In this document: in pieces, positions 33,700 through 34,830 of the stretch | Position numbering within the stretch: the first letter of the stretch is position 1 | Layout: every line of letters begins with the position of its first letter | DNA from: Rhodospirillaceae bacterium UBA3470 | Lineage (GTDB): Bacteria > Pseudomonadota > Alphaproteobacteria > Rhodospirillales > Casp-alpha2 | Assembly (NCBI GenBank): GCA_002378125.1 | Contig: DFRF01000204.1 | Span: forward strand, 1 to 34,830 | Reading direction: 5' to 3' | Length of the DNA: 34,830 nucleotides | The notes under the pieces: generated by a model | The model's input: only the letters and a program-made list of their open reading frames with translations | Told to the model about the DNA's origin: nothing | The model's database searches: none | Translations under genes and position numbers: made by a program

Positions 33700-34304
33700 A
33701 CTACCGCTCTTTTCTGTTTCAGCGCCGCATAGGTGGCGCCATCATCCACGTCCGTCAAGACTTCTAATTCGGCAACGCGCCAATGCGCCGGCAAGTTGGC
33801 GCGTGTGTCCGCCAGGGTGTGTTCACTGGACCAGCGAACGCGCGCGAAAATATTCTTGAGCGCCGGCCGACGCTTGAGGCCCACCAGCCAATACCCGCCA
33901 TCGTTAGCCGGGCCGAAAACGGCGTCGTGGGTGCCCAAAGCCCGGAACGCCTGATCAATATGGCGTGTGCGAATACCGGGAATATCCGTGCCGATGATCA
34001 CCACAGGTCCGGGCGGCATGACCGCCATGACCCTGCCCATACGATCGCCCAAATCGCCATACCCTTGCGTGAGACGCGGGGTCCGGACCGGCCAGAGACG
34101 ACCTTGAAGAAGCGCCCCGTCCGGCGATACGACCAGCCAGGTCGTCCATCGGCGATCCCGAGCCAAGGGCCGCAGCACCGTGCGCAGCATCCGACGATAG
34201 AACCCCCAGGCCCAGACATGACCAATGTCGCGGCCGAGACGCGTCTTCACCCGACCGATACGCGGGGACTTTACCATGGCCACCAGATGTTCGTTAATCG
34301 CCAT
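33696..34304 (-). CDS. DUF2064 / TIGR04282-type glycosyltransferase (rSAM/selenodomain-associated transferase 1)
   Basis: The 202-aa product is a GT-A-like nucleotidyl/glycosyl transferase: HLVAMVKSPRIGRVKTRLGR at the N-terminus, IIGTDIPGI with the metal-binding TD, and VFGPANDGGYWLVGLKR, the DUF2064 hallmark. Members often accompany radical-SAM/selenodomain or arsenosugar genes; the substrate is not proven. It follows a TIGR04283-type partner by 5 bp and overlaps the sodium channel gene by 4 bp. The ATG at 34304 is preferred to the GTG one codon earlier. Confidence 0.85.
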   Translation of the reverse strand: MAINEHLVAMVKSPRIGRVKTRLGRDIGHVWAWGFYRRMLRTVLRPLARDRRWTTWLVVSPDGALLQGRLWPVRTPRLTQGYGDLGDRMGRVMAVMPPGPVVIIGTDIPGIRTRHIDQAFRALGTHDAVFGPANDGGYWLVGLKRRPALKNIFARVRWSSEHTLADTRANLPAHWRVAELEVLTDVDDGATYAALKQKRAVV

Positions 34305-34309
34305 CACTC

Positions 34310-34830
34310 TTATTTATACAACGTTGCTAGATAGCCAGGCGGAAACCCCAAGAAATAGAGCGCCAGGAGAGAAACGTTCTTCAGGGGCCGCATGAGGTAA
34401 CCGTCCCGCTGGTAGCGCTCGGCCGAGGTGAAGGCGACGCAGGGCAACTCCTTCAGCCGATGGCGCGGGATCTTTCGGACCAAGGCCACGTCCTCGAACA
34501 ATGGGATCGCAGGGAAACCGCCCAGGCGTACATAATAGTCGACATTGATCAGCAAACCCTGGTCCCCATAAGGCAGGTTCGCCATCCGGCAGCGCCAATT
34601 GACCATCTGTTCCAGACGCCGCGCCGCCGAATGGGCGTCGTCCAGGGCAAATCGGAAATAGCCAGCGCAGAAGCGATTCTTGGGCTCATCCATGAACCGC
34701 TTGATCACGGTCTGCCAACCGGGTCCAGGCTGCGTGTCGGCATGCAGGAACAAGAGCCAGTTTCCCGTCGCTGCCCGCGCGCCGGCCGCCAATTGCGCAC
34801 CGCGCCCCGAAGGCCCCTCGATGAGTCGCA
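34310..34830 (-). CDS. TIGR04283-type glycosyltransferase family 2 (transferase 2), 5' end cut by window
   Basis: The visible 173 residues lack the N-terminus. GPSGRGAQLAAGARAA and LLFLHADTQPGPGW (the DXD-like HADT) mark a GT2 family transferase of the selenodomain/arsenosugar-associated type 2. NLPYGDQGLLI is the conserved acceptor-side motif, then GGFPAIPLFEDVALVRK. The C-terminus ends with a hydrophobic helix (SLLALYFLGFPPGYLATLYK). The frame continues past 34830, so the start is outside the window. It heads an apparent operon with the DUF2064 transferase and the sodium channel. Confidence 0.86.
   Translation of the reverse strand, partial: RLIEGPSGRGAQLAAGARAATGNWLLFLHADTQPGPGWQTVIKRFMDEPKNRFCAGYFRFALDDAHSAARRLEQMVNWRCRMANLPYGDQGLLINVDYYVRLGGFPAIPLFEDVALVRKIPRHRLKELPCVAFTSAERYQRDGYLMRPLKNVSLLALYFLGFPPGYLATLYK

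Noticed and set aside
33349..33859. Plus-strand open frames opposite the sodium channel and DUF2064 genes
   Set aside because: They are antisense shadows of two confidently identified genes.

Overview
The window looks like chromosomal DNA of a GC-rich alphaproteobacterium, probably a marine Rhodospirillales-type organism. The reasons are the divergent argH / TlpA-like thioredoxin pair with lptM, lysA and a DUF4175 (TIGR02302-type) giant downstream; the ftsEX locus beside an MJ0042 zinc-ribbon/DUF3426 gene; a PhaR-type PHA regulator; a B12-dependent NrdJ; and a NavAb-like sodium channel. This is an inference from gene content, not a taxonomic assignment. Genes are densely packed, with many ATGA/GTGA/TGATG start-stop overlaps. 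I see no rRNA, tRNA, CRISPR array, insertion sequence, integrase or phage gene.

Layout. 1-1940: queuosine locus, with queC (cut by the window edge) and a VUT-family precursor transporter on the minus strand, divergent from queG. 1983-2816: exported SUMF-fold protein. 2823-3706: phaR and a divergent 37-aa microprotein separated by TGCAGCA repeats that look like PhaR operators. 3891-5111: a DMT exporter followed by the decayed remains of a response-regulator receiver gene. 5155-7934: a TPR-glycosyltransferase-like protein divergent from a methyltransferase. 8053-12269: an apparent five-gene operon of chorismate mutase/degenerate P-protein, hisC, prephenate dehydrogenase, DUF350 membrane protein and trypsin-like protease. 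12377-13688: a mandelate-racemase-like enzyme preceded by what looks like a broken small membrane-protein gene. 13692-15403: exported YqgE/AlgH and DUF2125 on the minus strand. 15792-19424: a fused HyuA-HyuB oxoprolinase/hydantoinase with a strong inverted repeat upstream. 19425-20092: a gene-poor stretch. 20093-25133, minus strand: nrdJ, a YdcF/ElyC-type protein, ftsX and ftsE. 25334-26323: zinc-ribbon/DUF3426 protein. 26443-32032, minus strand: argH, lptM, lysA and DUF4175, divergent from the TlpA-like gene at 32069. 32908-34830, minus strand: two rSAM/selenodomain-type glycosyltransferases followed by a BacNav sodium channel.

The central operon couples chorismate to prephenate to tyrosine chemistry, with HisC as the likely aminotransferase. 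The argH operon covers late arginine and lysine synthesis plus an envelope lipoprotein. The ftsEX locus links divisome control to envelope genes. Most of the window is core metabolism. The points most worth a second look are: a racemase that matches the mandelate racemase active site at a constant offset but with Lys166 replaced by Arg; a chorismate mutase fused to an apparently eroded prephenate dehydratase plus ACT-like tail; a sodium channel translationally coupled to a glycosyltransferase; candidate operators for phaR, the oxoprolinase gene and nrdJ; and two decayed genes. I did not find a convincing wholly new multi-gene system.
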